From the NCBI RefSeq assembly GCF_004331465.1, contig NZ_SJKB01000004.1, positions 372,001 through 436,000 on the forward strand: a stretch of DNA of 64,000 nucleotides, in the 5' to 3' direction. Of the stretch, positions 1 through 8,353 are shown in pieces. How positions within the stretch are numbered: the stretch's first letter is position 1; each line of letters starts with the position of its first letter. The DNA is from Kribbella pittospori (GTDB taxonomy: Bacteria; Actinomycetota; Actinomycetes; Propionibacteriales; Kribbellaceae). The notes below the pieces were generated by a model. The model saw nothing but the letters and a program-made list of their open reading frames with translations. It made no database searches and was not told the origin of the DNA. The translations under genes and the position numbers were made by a program.

Positions 1-430
1 CGAGCGGGTTCGGCCGGTCGAGGACGACGAACGGCTTGCCCAGGCGTTCGGCCGCTTTCAGGCAGTCGTACATCGTCCAGACGTAGGTATAGAACCGCGT
101 GCCGATGTCCTGGATGTCGAACAGGAGCACGTCGACGCCGGAGAACAGGTCGTCGAGTTCGCGACCGTGGCGGAGATAGGTGTCGAAGACGGGCAGCCCG
201 GTGTCCGGGTCGACGCCTTCCGCCTCGCTCTCGCCGGCTTGCGCCGTACCGCGCAGGCCGTGTTCGGGACCGAAGAGCGCGGTCAGGGGAAGACCGGCCT
301 CCAGCAGCGCGACCGAGGTGGGTCGCAGATCCGGCAGTACGCCGGTGAAATTCGTGATCAATCCGAGGCGGCCGTCGTCCACCAGCCCCGGTTCCCCGGC
401 CAGACGCTCCGCGCCGGTCCGGACTGCCAT
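1..430 (-). CDS. DUF1343 family protein (NamZ-like exo-N-acetylmuramidase), partial
   Basis: The N-terminal 143 residues of a protein that runs off the left edge of the window. The reverse-strand reading from an ATG at 430 includes LITNFTGVLPD, LFGPEHGLRG, FDTY and DVLLFDIQDIGTRFYTYVWT, which are conserved blocks of the DUF1343 family. Members such as Bacillus NamZ remove terminal MurNAc from peptidoglycan fragments. The coding continues toward position 1 with VVLDRPNP. No signal peptide lies between this ATG and the conserved part, so either the protein is cytoplasmic or the true start is further upstream. The family call is firm; the enzymatic role is inferred from the family. Confidence 0.82.
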   Translation of the reverse strand, partial: MAVRTGAERLAGEPGLVDDGRLGLITNFTGVLPDLRPTSVALLEAGLPLTALFGPEHGLRGTAQAGESEAEGVDPDTGLPVFDTYLRHGRELDDLFSGVDVLLFDIQDIGTRFYTYVWTMYDCLKAAERLGKPFVVLDRPNPL

Positions 431-511
431 CGCCAACCACCAACCCAGATCGTGGATCCTGCAGGAACTGGGTTGAAAACTTACCGAGGTCTTCAGGCGG
501 AGGTCAATGGA

Positions 512-727
512 TTACGGACAAACGTTTACCACCAAGCCGTCAGGGGGCTGCGGCGAGGCCAGATAGTCCATCACCCGGGCGTTGATCTCCGCCGGGCTGT
601 CCCGGGTCCGCAACTCTTCCATCCACTCGGCGCACACCGCGTTCGACGCGCTGAACTCGAGGGCGATGTTGTCCGGATCACGGAAGTTCAGGTGGGACGC
701 AAACGCCTCGTCCCGGATCGGGGTGTC
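512..727 (-). pseudogene. Truncated VOC/glyoxalase-family gene, C-terminal remnant
   Basis: On the reverse strand this stretch reads IRDEAFASHLNFRDPDNIALEF followed by about 40 residues to a TAA at 512-514. The RDPDNIALEF block is the typical C-terminal metal-binding strand of vicinal oxygen chelate proteins of the glyoxalase/bleomycin-resistance type. The N-terminal half is missing: upstream the sequence turns directly into the GC-rich tandem repeat at about 721-904, with no start codon or VOC N-terminal module. It therefore looks like a gene destroyed by repeat expansion or a deletion. It is not a copy of the intact VOC gene at 30172-30555, whose C-terminal motif differs. Confidence 0.6.
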
Positions 728-904
728 TGGGCAGGGAGGGTGTGCCCGGGCAGGGAGGGTGTGCCCGGTGGGAGGGTGTGCCCGGGCAGGGAGGGTGTGC
801 CCGGTGGGAGGGTGTGTCCCGGCGGGAGGGTGTGTCCCGGCGGGAAGGGTGTGTCTGGGCGGGGAAGGGTGTGTCTGGGCGGGAAGGGTGTCAGGGCAGG
901 AAGG
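721..904. repeat. GC-rich tandem minisatellite, about 10 units of 17-20 bp
   Basis: The plus strand shows repeated units of the form GTGTGCCCGGGCAGGGAGG, with variants TGTGCCCGGTGGGAGGG, TGTGTCCCGGCGGGAGGG and TGTGTCTGGGCGGGAAGGG. The last units run into the 3' end of the hydrolase gene, and its stop codon at 891-893 lies inside a degenerate unit. The other end abuts the VOC gene remnant. The units have no spacers and no dyad symmetry, so this is not a CRISPR array. The array probably varies in copy number by slippage. Confidence 0.85.
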
Positions 905-1658
905 GAGTGAGCGCCGCGAGGAAGTCGTCGAGGCGCTCGGCGTGGACCCAGTGACCGGCTTCGGGGACTTCGGCGTACTGGACCTGAGGGAAGTATGACG
1001 CGATCGTCGCGCGGTGGTCCTGCTGGACGTACTCCGACTTGCCGCCGTAGATGAACAGCGTCGGGCCGTCGTACCGCAGGCCCTCGATGTCGGAAGGCCA
1101 GCCGGAGATGGCCGGCAGCGCCGCCTCGATCACCGGCAGGTTGGGCCGCCAGCGAGCACCGGCATCGTCGAGGATCAAGTTCTGCAGCAGGAACGCCCGG
1201 GTCCCAGGAGTCGGTACGGCGTCCACCAACTGGGCGTCGACGTCGGCCCGCCGCTGGACCGACGACAGATCGGCGCCCCGCATCGCCCGCGCGTACTCGA
1301 CGAACGCCGGCGGATAGGCGACCGGCGCCGCATCAACCACGACCAGGCGCTCCACGACCTCCGGGAACCGCAGTGCGGTCAGCATCGCGGTCTTACCACC
1401 CATCGAGTGACCCACGAGTGCGACCGGCCCCACCCCGAGAGACTCGATCGTCTCCCGGACGTCGTCAGCCATCTCCGGATAGCTGATCGTGTCGGTGTGC
1501 GGCGACGTGCCGTGGTTGCGCAGGTCGAAGGCGAACACCCGATGCGCACTCGCGAGCCGACGGGCCGCGGTCATCCAGTTCCGGCCGGACCCGAACAGTC
1601 CGTGCATGACCACGACCGGCGTACCGGAGTCGCCGTACGACGCAACCGGAAGCTTCAT
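891..1658 (-). CDS. Alpha/beta fold hydrolase
   Basis: A 255-residue alpha/beta hydrolase. It shows the oxyanion region VVVMHGLFGSGRNW (about 17-30), the strand DLRNHG, the nucleophile elbow GHSMGG with Ser85, and the catalytic His near residue 236 in AGHWVHAE. This pattern resembles YbfF-like esterases. The ATG at 1658 was chosen because a good Shine-Dalgarno, AAGGGG, lies 5 nt upstream and the fold begins at once; the longer open frame upstream is arginine-rich and unlike protein. The last codons merge into the tandem repeat, so the C-terminal residues may be variable. The substrate is unknown. Confidence 0.88.
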   Translation of the reverse strand: MKLPVASYGDSGTPVVVMHGLFGSGRNWMTAARRLASAHRVFAFDLRNHGTSPHTDTISYPEMADDVRETIESLGVGPVALVGHSMGGKTAMLTALRFPEVVERLVVVDAAPVAYPPAFVEYARAMRGADLSSVQRRADVDAQLVDAVPTPGTRAFLLQNLILDDAGARWRPNLPVIEAALPAISGWPSDIEGLRYDGPTLFIYGGKSEYVQQDHRATIASYFPQVQYAEVPEAGHWVHAERLDDFLAALTPFLP

Positions 1659-1735
1659 CCAAACCCCTTCGTGTATGAGGACTGGCAGGCTGACGAGGTC
1701 GCAGCTTCTGCGAGAAAAGCAAGTGCGGTGGGGAT

Positions 1736-2035
1736 CTACTTGTGGCGCTGCCAGCAGGCGGTGTGCCAGTGGCGGCGTTCGTCGAGGGACTGGGCGCCGC
1801 CGATCGCGGCGAGCAGGCTGGGGTTCTCCGGCCACACCACGACGTGCGGTGTGCCTGGCGCGATCTGCTGGTCGCACCCCGGGCAGCGGTACGACTTCCC
1901 GGACGCGGAACCGGACACCCGGCGGACGATCCACCCGCCGTCGGCGCGTTCCTCCCGGAGTTGGCTGCCACCGAGCAACGGCCGGTCGCTGACGGGCCGC
2001 TGCCACTTCGACGGTTTCCTGCTCCGGGGTGACAT
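1736..2035 (-). CDS. Small zinc-ribbon-like protein
   Basis: A 99-residue basic protein with a putative metal site: Cys51-x2-Cys54 (CPGCDQ), then HWHTAC near the C-terminus (His89, His91, Cys94). Similar short actinobacterial proteins are often labelled ATP/GTP-binding, but no nucleotide-binding motif is visible here. It lies between the hydrolase and the M28 peptidase on the same strand, without overlap. The CPGC and HTAC clusters suggest a structural zinc and possibly nucleic-acid binding. Function unknown. Confidence 0.7.
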   Translation of the reverse strand: MSPRSRKPSKWQRPVSDRPLLGGSQLREERADGGWIVRRVSGSASGKSYRCPGCDQQIAPGTPHVVVWPENPSLLAAIGGAQSLDERRHWHTACWQRHK

Positions 2036-2085
2036 AGCCCTGCAAGGCTATCCGTATGAGCCACGTCACCCCGGCCCAGGCAGGC

Positions 2086-3477
2086 TCAGCCGCGGGCGAC
2101 GGCGTACGCCGCGCAGCCGATCAACTCCATCGAGACCTGGAGACGCTCCAGGCTGACGTTCTTCGCGATGGTGTCCTCGGGCGAGTGGTACGGCGGCTCG
2201 AGGAACGCCGGTGAGATCTCACCACGCCAGGAGAAGTTGGCCGCCGCGATCCCGACCTCCTGGAACGACTGGTGATCGGACGCACCACGCTGCACCGGCC
2301 CGACCAGCTGTGGGTCGTACCCGAGCCGCTGACCGGCCGCTCGGACCGAGTCCGTCGCGGCGTTCGCGAGACCGGTGAAGGACAGCAGCCAGTACGTGAT
2401 CGCCGGGTCCCAGCTGGTCGCAACCATGTCGTTCTGGAACACCGCCAGATGCCGGTCGCGCTGGTCCTGCGCCAACTGCGCAACGTGGTACCGCGACCCG
2501 ATCAACCCTTGCTCCTCCGACCCCCACAGCGCGAACCGCAGTGTCGCGTTGGTGGAGATCCGGCTGAAGACCTTGGCCAGCTCCATCGTGAGCACGGTCC
2601 CGGAGCCGTCGTCGTTGGCTCCCGGCGCACCGATCACCGAGTCGTAGTGACCGCAGACCATCACGATCGGCGAGTTCGCGCCGCCGCGGCCACGGCGTTC
2701 ACCGATCACGTTGTTCGACACCAGGCCACGATGGGACGTCGTACTGATCCGCAGCGGCAGCGAGTTCACCACCGCGAGCGCTTCCCGGATCAGCCGCTTC
2801 TGCACCTGAGCCACCCCGAGCATCGGGATCGGCGCGTCGGTCAAACCGCTCGGAGAGAACGCCGAGGCGCGACGCGGGAACACCTGGTCGGCGGGCAGCA
2901 GGATCACACCCACTGCTCCGCGCGCCGCCGCCTCTGCGACGAAGGCCGGACGCGCGGCCGCGGTGTCATCCGCGATCACGATCGACCCCGCAACGTCGGC
3001 CGGCCAGACCGGAGCCGTCGCCGCGCCGACATCGCGGACCGGTCCTTCGGCCGTGACGTCCAGCTTGCCGCCGGGTGCGGCTCCGGCCTGCCAGCTCAGG
3101 TCATCGGGGAGGATGCCCCGGACGTCGAAGATCTGGGCAGTGAACTTGTCGGCGACCGAGAACGGCTCCAGCCGGGTCCGGTAGCCGAAGTCGTCGAGCT
3201 GGCCGGCGATGTAGTCGGCCGCGCGCTTCTCACTCGTGGTCCCGCCGATCCGCGGGCCGATGTCTTCGGACAGCACCTGCAGGTGGCGCAGTGCGCGCTC
3301 CGAGGACAGACCGGACACGATCTGACGGTCGTACTTGTCCAGCGTCGGGCGGTTGACCGCACCGGGTCGCTGGTCGTCCGCGGCCCAGGCGGGGGCGGCG
3401 GGAAGAGCCGTGGCGGCGGTGACTCCGGCGACGGCGCCGAGCAGGCCGCGACGACTCAAACCGGACGATTCGGTCAT
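2086..3477 (-). CDS. Tat-exported M28 family zinc aminopeptidase
   Basis: A 463-residue secreted metallopeptidase. The N-terminus has a Tat-type signal (SRRGLL at 8-13, then a hydrophobic stretch ending APAWA at about 32). A PA-domain-like insertion lies at about 120-230. The M28 catalytic part follows with GHYDS (276-280), GANDDGSGT (287-294) and WGSEEQGLIGS (319-328), and later ASDHQSF, which together supply the two-zinc ligands and the catalytic Glu. Start at ATG 3477, preceded by GGAGACC. It probably trims peptides outside the cell. No partner gene is obvious. Confidence 0.92.
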   Translation of the reverse strand: MTESSGLSRRGLLGAVAGVTAATALPAAPAWAADDQRPGAVNRPTLDKYDRQIVSGLSSERALRHLQVLSEDIGPRIGGTTSEKRAADYIAGQLDDFGYRTRLEPFSVADKFTAQIFDVRGILPDDLSWQAGAAPGGKLDVTAEGPVRDVGAATAPVWPADVAGSIVIADDTAAARPAFVAEAAARGAVGVILLPADQVFPRRASAFSPSGLTDAPIPMLGVAQVQKRLIREALAVVNSLPLRISTTSHRGLVSNNVIGERRGRGGANSPIVMVCGHYDSVIGAPGANDDGSGTVLTMELAKVFSRISTNATLRFALWGSEEQGLIGSRYHVAQLAQDQRDRHLAVFQNDMVATSWDPAITYWLLSFTGLANAATDSVRAAGQRLGYDPQLVGPVQRGASDHQSFQEVGIAAANFSWRGEISPAFLEPPYHSPEDTIAKNVSLERLQVSMELIGCAAYAVARG

Positions 3478-3590
3478 ACAAGGTCTCCTCACAAGGTGGG
3501 CGGCCCCGAGACCAGAGACCGTAACCGATCTGCGACTGGGTCGCTCCCCCTCGTGACGGATTTTCTTGCAGGACAGGGAAATCCCGCGGT

Positions 3591-4622
3591 TCAGGCGTGC
3601 TGTTCGCGGAGTTCGCGGCCCACTTCGTGCAGATGGCGCAACCCCATCCGATACGAATCGATCAGGCCGGTGCTCACGTACGGCATCCCGATCCGTCCGC
3701 AGTACTCCTGCACGATCGGCTGGGCGAAGCGGAGGTTGGCGCGCGGCATGCTCGGGAACAGGTGGTGCTCGATCTGGTAGTTCAGTCCACCCATCATCCA
3801 GTCGATCACCAGACCGCCGTTGACGTTGCGGGACGTCAGTACCTGCTTCTCCAGGTGGCCCCACTGGGTGTCGCCGTCAGGCATCTCCATGCCCTTGTGG
3901 TTCGGCGCGAACACGCTGCCGAGGTGCAGCCCGAACACCATGTGGTGGATCAGTGCGAACAGGACCGCCTGGCCTGGCGACATGATCAGGAACAACGCGC
4001 TGAAGTACAGCACCAGGTGCGCGGCCATCAGGCCGAGCTCGAGCCTGGCCTCGCGGCGCGGGCGGCCGAGCAGGAAGCGGATGCTGGAGACCTTCAGGTT
4101 GAAGCCCTCCAGGGTCAGCAGCGGGAAGAAGATCAGCGCCTGGTTGCGGGACAGCCAGCCGTGCAGGCCGGTGCGGCCCTCGGCCTGCTCGAGGGTCCAG
4201 ACCAGCACGCCCTCGCCGACATCGGGGTCCTTGTCGGTGTGGTTGGGATTCGCGTGGTGCCGGTTGTGCTTGTCGTTCCACCAGCCGTAGCTCATCCCGA
4301 GCAGCAGGTTGCCGTGCACCAGGCCGATCCAGTCGTGCAGCTTGCGCGATCCGGCGATCTGCTGGTGCCCGGCGTCGTGCCCGAAGAACGCCGCCCGGGT
4401 GGTCAGGATGCCGAGCGGAATCGCCAGCAGCAGCACCCACCAGGTGCTGCCGAGAACCGCCGCGCCCGCCCAGGTCAGGCCCATCAGCACCACGTTGATC
4501 CCGATCGCCATCGCGTACGCCGCAGTACGGCGTTCGAGCAAGCCGGCCGACTTGATCTCGCGGAGCAGCGGGGAGAAGTCGCTGCCGCGGGTAGCAGGAG
4601 ATAACGCGGTTGGCTGAGCCAT
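3591..4622 (-). CDS. Membrane fatty acid desaturase (acyl-lipid/acyl-CoA type)
   Basis: A 343-residue di-iron desaturase. It has all three histidine boxes: HDAGH (82-86), HNRHH (119-123) and QIEHH (283-287). Hydrophobic membrane segments lie at about 35-75 and again around 190-220. It introduces a cis double bond into membrane fatty acyl chains. The start is ATG 4622, with GAGG upstream. The gene is divergent from the histidine kinase/response regulator pair at 4812-6706, with 189 bases between, an arrangement like Bacillus des/desKR, where the two-component system turns on desaturase in the cold. Confidence 0.93.
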   Translation of the reverse strand: MAQPTALSPATRGSDFSPLLREIKSAGLLERRTAAYAMAIGINVVLMGLTWAGAAVLGSTWWVLLLAIPLGILTTRAAFFGHDAGHQQIAGSRKLHDWIGLVHGNLLLGMSYGWWNDKHNRHHANPNHTDKDPDVGEGVLVWTLEQAEGRTGLHGWLSRNQALIFFPLLTLEGFNLKVSSIRFLLGRPRREARLELGLMAAHLVLYFSALFLIMSPGQAVLFALIHHMVFGLHLGSVFAPNHKGMEMPDGDTQWGHLEKQVLTSRNVNGGLVIDWMMGGLNYQIEHHLFPSMPRANLRFAQPIVQEYCGRIGMPYVSTGLIDSYRMGLRHLHEVGRELREQHA

Positions 4623-4775
4623 TAGGTCCTCGTCTCAGAAGCGGGGGGAGGCCTAGGCGTACAGCCGCGGCCAGCGTACGTCATCAAGCCTCATCGCCCT
4701 AACGGCCGAGCACACGAGTGCTACGACCCGGATGCCCGGGGGAGGCAGCGCCAGCGTGGAAGTGGACCTAACACC

Positions 4776-4799
4776 ACTGAGCGGGCCCACACGCTCAGT
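4776..4799. promoter_or_regulatory. Inverted repeat between desaturase and kinase genes
   Basis: A perfect 8-bp inverted repeat, ACTGAGCG, an 8-nt spacer, then CGCTCAGT, ending 12 bases before the kinase ATG. The 24-bp span suits a dimeric DNA-binding protein. It lies in the only shared regulatory region of the desaturase and the two-component genes, so the response regulator is the natural candidate. A transcript hairpin is also possible. Confidence 0.45.
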
Positions 4800-4811
4800 C
4801 ATGATGGGTGT

Positions 4812-6107
4812 ATGACCACCATCGCCACCCAGGCACCGCCGATGCGGTACCCCAAGCTCGCCCAGCCGTGGATCGCGCTGGCCCTGTCGATCCTGGCCGA
4901 GCTCGGGATCGCGTTGTTCGTGCTCAACGTGGTGGCCGTGCCGCTGATCGCGGTCTGGGTCGGGATCCCGCTGCTGCTCGCGTTCGTTCCGGCCGCGCGG
5001 TGGTTCGCGAACTGCCACCGCACGATGCTGGCCGGCTTCCTCGGTGAGCGCATTCCCCGCCCGTACAAGAAGCCCCCGATGCCCGGCATCCTGATGTGGC
5101 TGCGGACCACGCTGACCGATCCGGCCACCTGGCGCGACATCATCTGGCTGCTGGTGAACGCGGTGATCGGCTTCACTCTGTGTCTGCTCAGCGCCGTTCT
5201 GTTCCTGGCGTCGCTGTTCTACCTGGTCTACCCGCTGCTGGTCGGCGTCACCCCGGAGGGCGTCTTCACCGAGCCGTTCGGCGGGCTGGTCACGGTGAAC
5301 TTCTGGACCAGCTTCCTGGTCACGCCGGTCGCCCTGATCGCCTTCATGATCTGGTACGCCGCCGGTGAGCGACTGCTGAAGGCGAACGCCTTCATGGCCC
5401 GTTCCCTGCTCGGCCCGACCGAGAGCGCGAAGCTGGCCCTGCGGGTCCGCGAGCTGGCCGAGTCCCGCGCCGAGACCGTCGACACCCAGGCGGCCGAGCT
5501 GCGCCGGATCGAGCGGGACCTGCACGACGGCGCCCAGGCCCGCCTGGCTGCACTCAGCATGAACCTGGGCATGGCCGAGGAGATGGTCGCCCGCGACCCG
5601 GCCCAGGCGGCGGCGCTGCTCACCGAGGCCCGGGAGTCGGCCAGTACGGCGCTGTCCGAGCTGCGCGACCTGGTCCGCGGGATCCACCCGCCGGTACTGG
5701 CCGACCGCGGCCTGGAAGGTGCGGTCAAGGCGCTCGCACTGTCCTGCCCCTTCAAGGTGGATGTCACGTTCGACGTCCCCGGCCGGCCGGCCGCGCCGGT
5801 CGAGTCGGCGGCGTACTTCGCGGTGGCCGAATGCCTCGCGAACGCGGTGAAGTACTCGGCGGCGACGAATGCCTGGATCCAGATCACGCACGAGGAGGAG
5901 AAGCTGCACATGATCGTCGGTGACGACGGCGTCGGAGGTGCGGTGATCCGGCCCGGAGGCGGTCTGTACGGTATCGAGCGGCGGCTGGCCGCCTTCGACG
6001 GTACGTTGACCGTGGTGAGCCCGAGCGCCGGGCCGACCACCGTGATCATGGAGCTGCCTTGCGAGTCCTCATCGCTGAAGACCACGCCCTCCTCCGGGAC
6101 GGCCTGA
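4812..6107 (+). CDS. Membrane sensor histidine kinase (HisKA_3/NarL-type)
   Basis: A 431-residue kinase with membrane segments at about 20-40, 42-62, 110-145 and 160-184, a short linker, then a dimerisation/phosphoacceptor region ERDLHDGAQARLAAL with the phosphorylated His238. The ATPase domain follows, with AVAECLANAVKYS as N-box and GDDGVGGA as G-box. The central membrane part starting TWRDIIWLL resembles the actinobacterial putative sensor domain of such kinases. The 3' end overlaps the response regulator by 49 bases. Its position opposite a desaturase suggests membrane-state sensing, as in DesK; this is inference. Confidence 0.9.
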   Translation: MTTIATQAPPMRYPKLAQPWIALALSILAELGIALFVLNVVAVPLIAVWVGIPLLLAFVPAARWFANCHRTMLAGFLGERIPRPYKKPPMPGILMWLRTTLTDPATWRDIIWLLVNAVIGFTLCLLSAVLFLASLFYLVYPLLVGVTPEGVFTEPFGGLVTVNFWTSFLVTPVALIAFMIWYAAGERLLKANAFMARSLLGPTESAKLALRVRELAESRAETVDTQAAELRRIERDLHDGAQARLAALSMNLGMAEEMVARDPAQAAALLTEARESASTALSELRDLVRGIHPPVLADRGLEGAVKALALSCPFKVDVTFDVPGRPAAPVESAAYFAVAECLANAVKYSAATNAWIQITHEEEKLHMIVGDDGVGGAVIRPGGGLYGIERRLAAFDGTLTVVSPSAGPTTVIMELPCESSSLKTTPSSGTA

Positions 6108-6706
6108 TCCGCCTGCTGGAGGCGCACGACTTCGAGGTCGTCGAGGCAGTCGACAACGGTCCCCGGCTGGTGCCCGCCCTGGTGGAGCACCGGCCGGATG
6201 TGGCCGTTGTCGACGTACGACTCCCACCGACCTTCACCGACGAGGGCCTGAAGGCCGCGATCGAGGCCCGTCGCCAGGTCCCCGGCCTGCCGATCCTGGT
6301 GCTCTCGCAGTACGTCGAGCAGCTGTACGCGCGGGAGCTGCTGACCGGCGGCGGGGGCGCGGTCGGCTACCTGCTCAAGGACCGGGTCTCGAACGTGGCC
6401 GAGTTCCTCGATTCGGTACGACGGGTGGCCGCCGGCGGGACCGCGATGGACCCGGATGTGATCGGTCAGCTGCTGGCCCGCAACACCCGCGACGAACCGA
6501 TCGGCCGGCTGACACCACGCGAGGCCGAGGTGCTCGGCCTGATGGCGGAGGGCCGCTCGAACGCCGCCATCGCCGGCGCCCTCTTCGTCACCGAGAAGGC
6601 AGTCAGCAAACACACCAACAACATCTTCTCCAAGCTCGACCTCCCGCCCTCGGAGGACGACAACCGCCGGGTGATGGCAGTCCTCACCTACCTGTCGTCG
6701 CGCTGA
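6059..6706 (+). CDS. NarL/LuxR-family response regulator
   Basis: A 215-residue response regulator. The receiver starts (M)RVLIAEDHALLRDG, with Asp52 in VVDVRLPP as phospho-acceptor, the Ser in VLSQY and Lys in LLKDRV. The C-terminal LuxR helix-turn-helix reads LTPREAEVLGLMAEGRSNAAIAG. The start is TTG at 6059, inside the kinase gene; no ATG or GTG fits the conserved N-terminus, and GGAG lies 5 nt upstream. The two genes are therefore translationally coupled. It is the likely output partner of the kinase. Its 3' end overlaps the convergent AraC gene by 19 bases. Confidence 0.92.
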   Translation: MRVLIAEDHALLRDGLIRLLEAHDFEVVEAVDNGPRLVPALVEHRPDVAVVDVRLPPTFTDEGLKAAIEARRQVPGLPILVLSQYVEQLYARELLTGGGGAVGYLLKDRVSNVAEFLDSVRRVAAGGTAMDPDVIGQLLARNTRDEPIGRLTPREAEVLGLMAEGRSNAAIAGALFVTEKAVSKHTNNIFSKLDLPPSEDDNRRVMAVLTYLSSR

Positions 6707-7497
6707 CGGTAGGTCGTCGGGCTGCTGCCGGTGTGGTGGCGGAAGCGGGTGGAGAAGTACAGCGGGTCGAGATAGCCGACCTGGGCGGCCACTGATGCGA
6801 CTGAGCGGCTGGTCAGCTCGAGGAGGTTGCAGGCCGCGTCGAGGCGGCGGCGTTCGACGAACTGCTGTGGGCTGACGCCGAGCTGCGCACGGAACAGGTG
6901 CGCGAAGCGGGACACCGAGAGATTCGCCGCGCGAGCCAGCCGGGGTACGTCGAGGTTCGCGGTCAGATCCTGGTCGATCAGCTCGATGGCGCGCAGCAGG
7001 CGGTCGTCGATCTGCACCGCCTTGGGGTTCTGGGTGTCGCACCACAGCAGGGCGGCCTCGAGGGAGTTGGCGCTCAGCTGCTCGGCCTGTGGGAGGACGC
7101 TGCTCTGGTGCCGGACCGCGTCACGCAGGTGGTCGGCGATCCGGTCGGCGGTCGGCCCGGCAGGGCGGAGCTGAACGATGCCCGGGGCAACTTCCGGCCA
7201 GTCCAGTAGCGGGAGCCAGTCTGGTTTCGGGTTGAGGTGGGCGTAGAGGAAGTGCCACCGCTCCCCCACAGTGCCGTAGTCGTGCAGCGTGCGTGGACGG
7301 ACGAGGGTGATGCTGCCCGGATCTGCAACAACGGTGCCGAAGCGTCCGCAGCCGTCCAGGGTGTGCACCAGCAGCCAGTCGGTCGTGCCGCGCCGGCGGT
7401 AGGTCGCGTAGTCGGAATCCTCGTCGAACTCACCGGTGAGCAGCCGCCGGACGACCGGCGTCGGCGAATCCCCAGTAGCAGGATCTCGAAGGTTCAC
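6688..7497 (-). CDS. AraC-family transcriptional regulator
   Basis: A 269-residue regulator with an N-terminal cupin-like sensing domain (about 20-110, with LVHTLDGCGRF and PRTLHDYG) and a C-terminal double helix-turn-helix (ANLSVSRFAHLFRAQLGVSPQQF, then VGYLDPLYFSTRFRHHTG). The start is GTG 7497. It is divergent from the phytanoyl-CoA dioxygenase gene with only 50 bases between, and a 13-bp palindrome lies in that gap. It probably controls that enzyme and perhaps itself in response to a small organic ligand, which the sequence does not identify. Confidence 0.9.
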   Translation of the reverse strand: MNLRDPATGDSPTPVVRRLLTGEFDEDSDYATYRRRGTTDWLLVHTLDGCGRFGTVVADPGSITLVRPRTLHDYGTVGERWHFLYAHLNPKPDWLPLLDWPEVAPGIVQLRPAGPTADRIADHLRDAVRHQSSVLPQAEQLSANSLEAALLWCDTQNPKAVQIDDRLLRAIELIDQDLTANLDVPRLARAANLSVSRFAHLFRAQLGVSPQQFVERRRLDAACNLLELTSRSVASVAAQVGYLDPLYFSTRFRHHTGSSPTTYRQRDDR

Positions 7498-7501
7498 AAC
7501 T

Positions 7502-7514
7502 CGATAGGCTATCG
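7502..7514. promoter_or_regulatory. Palindrome in the AraC/dioxygenase divergent promoter
   Basis: CGATAG, one central base, CTATCG: a perfect 6-bp dyad a few bases from the GTG of the AraC gene and 34 bases before the dioxygenase ATG. It could be a regulator site. AraC proteins usually prefer direct repeats, so a second factor or cruciform effect cannot be excluded. Confidence 0.35.
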
Positions 7515-7547
7515 TCTCGGCCGCCCGTCGCCGCCGATCCTGGAAGC

Positions 7548-8336
7548 ATGACCGACGTACTGGCCGAGATCTATAGCGACGAGGGGATCGTCCAGGTCCC
7601 GCAGGTGCTCTCCACCGCCGAGGTCGAGCGGATCAGAATCGTGTTCATGGAGCAGGTTGCCGCGGATCACTCACTCGCGATCGACGACGGCGTACCGGAC
7701 GACGATCCACTGGCGCGATATCCGCGGTTCGTGCATCCGCACCGGCGGCCCGAGGTCGAGGCCGGCAAGATCTCGCTGGAGCTGATGCTGGACAGCCGGA
7801 TCCTCGATGTCGTCACCACTCTCATCGGGCCCGCGCTGGGCGCTCAATCGATGTTCTACTTCAAGCCGCCAGGTGCGCGCGGCCAGGCGTTGCATCAGGA
7901 CAACACGTTTCTGCGGGCCGACCCGGAGACCTGCCTGGCGGCCTGGATCGCGATCGACGACGTGGACGCGGAGAACGGCGGGCTCGCGGTGGTCCCCGGT
8001 TCGCACAAGACCGAGCTGGTCTGTCCCGAGCCGGCCGACCTGGCGGAGTCGTTCACCAACGCGGAGGTCCCGATCCCGGACGGTCTGCGGAAGGTGCAGA
8101 CGAAGATGAAGGCCGGTGACGTGCTGTTCTTCCACGGCAGCGTCGTCCACGGCTCCCGCCCGAACTCGAGCACGGACCGCTTCCGGCGCGCGCTGATCTT
8201 CCACTACATCCCGGAGGACAGCAGGGAGATCGCCGCCTTCTACAACCCGCTCGTCCGGCCGGACCGGCGTACGGCGGTCCTGCCCGAAGCCATCGGCGGC
8301 GGTCCCTGCGGCGACTACGCGGACGCCGAGCCGTAA
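7548..8336 (+). CDS. Phytanoyl-CoA dioxygenase family protein (PhyH)
   Basis: A 262-residue Fe(II)/2-oxoglutarate-dependent oxygenase. The facial triad is visible as His116-x-Asp118 (ALHQDNTF) and a distal His, most likely His201 (VVHGSRPN), with Arg204 placed to bind 2-oxoglutarate. Bacterial PhyH proteins hydroxylate small molecules rather than phytanoyl-CoA, so the substrate is open. The ATG at 7548 has a -10-like GATCCT six bases before it, so the message may be leaderless. The divergent AraC gene is the probable regulator. Confidence 0.88.
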   Translation: MTDVLAEIYSDEGIVQVPQVLSTAEVERIRIVFMEQVAADHSLAIDDGVPDDDPLARYPRFVHPHRRPEVEAGKISLELMLDSRILDVVTTLIGPALGAQSMFYFKPPGARGQALHQDNTFLRADPETCLAAWIAIDDVDAENGGLAVVPGSHKTELVCPEPADLAESFTNAEVPIPDGLRKVQTKMKAGDVLFFHGSVVHGSRPNSSTDRFRRALIFHYIPEDSREIAAFYNPLVRPDRRTAVLPEAIGGGPCGDYADAEP

Positions 8337-8353
8337 GTGATCTGACTCACTGG

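Noticed and set aside
512..727. Recent duplicate of the VOC gene at 30172-30555
   Set aside because: The C-terminal motifs differ (RDPDNIALEF versus ADPDGNKLIVY), so they are different subfamilies.
721..904. Possible CRISPR array or promoter repeats
   Set aside because: Units are contiguous with no unique spacers, no dyad symmetry and no cas genes; it is a minisatellite.
6688..6706. Frame error because two genes overlap at their 3' ends
   Set aside because: Both proteins end with normal family C-termini; short convergent overlaps recur in this window (30172, 35488, 40735, 58880).
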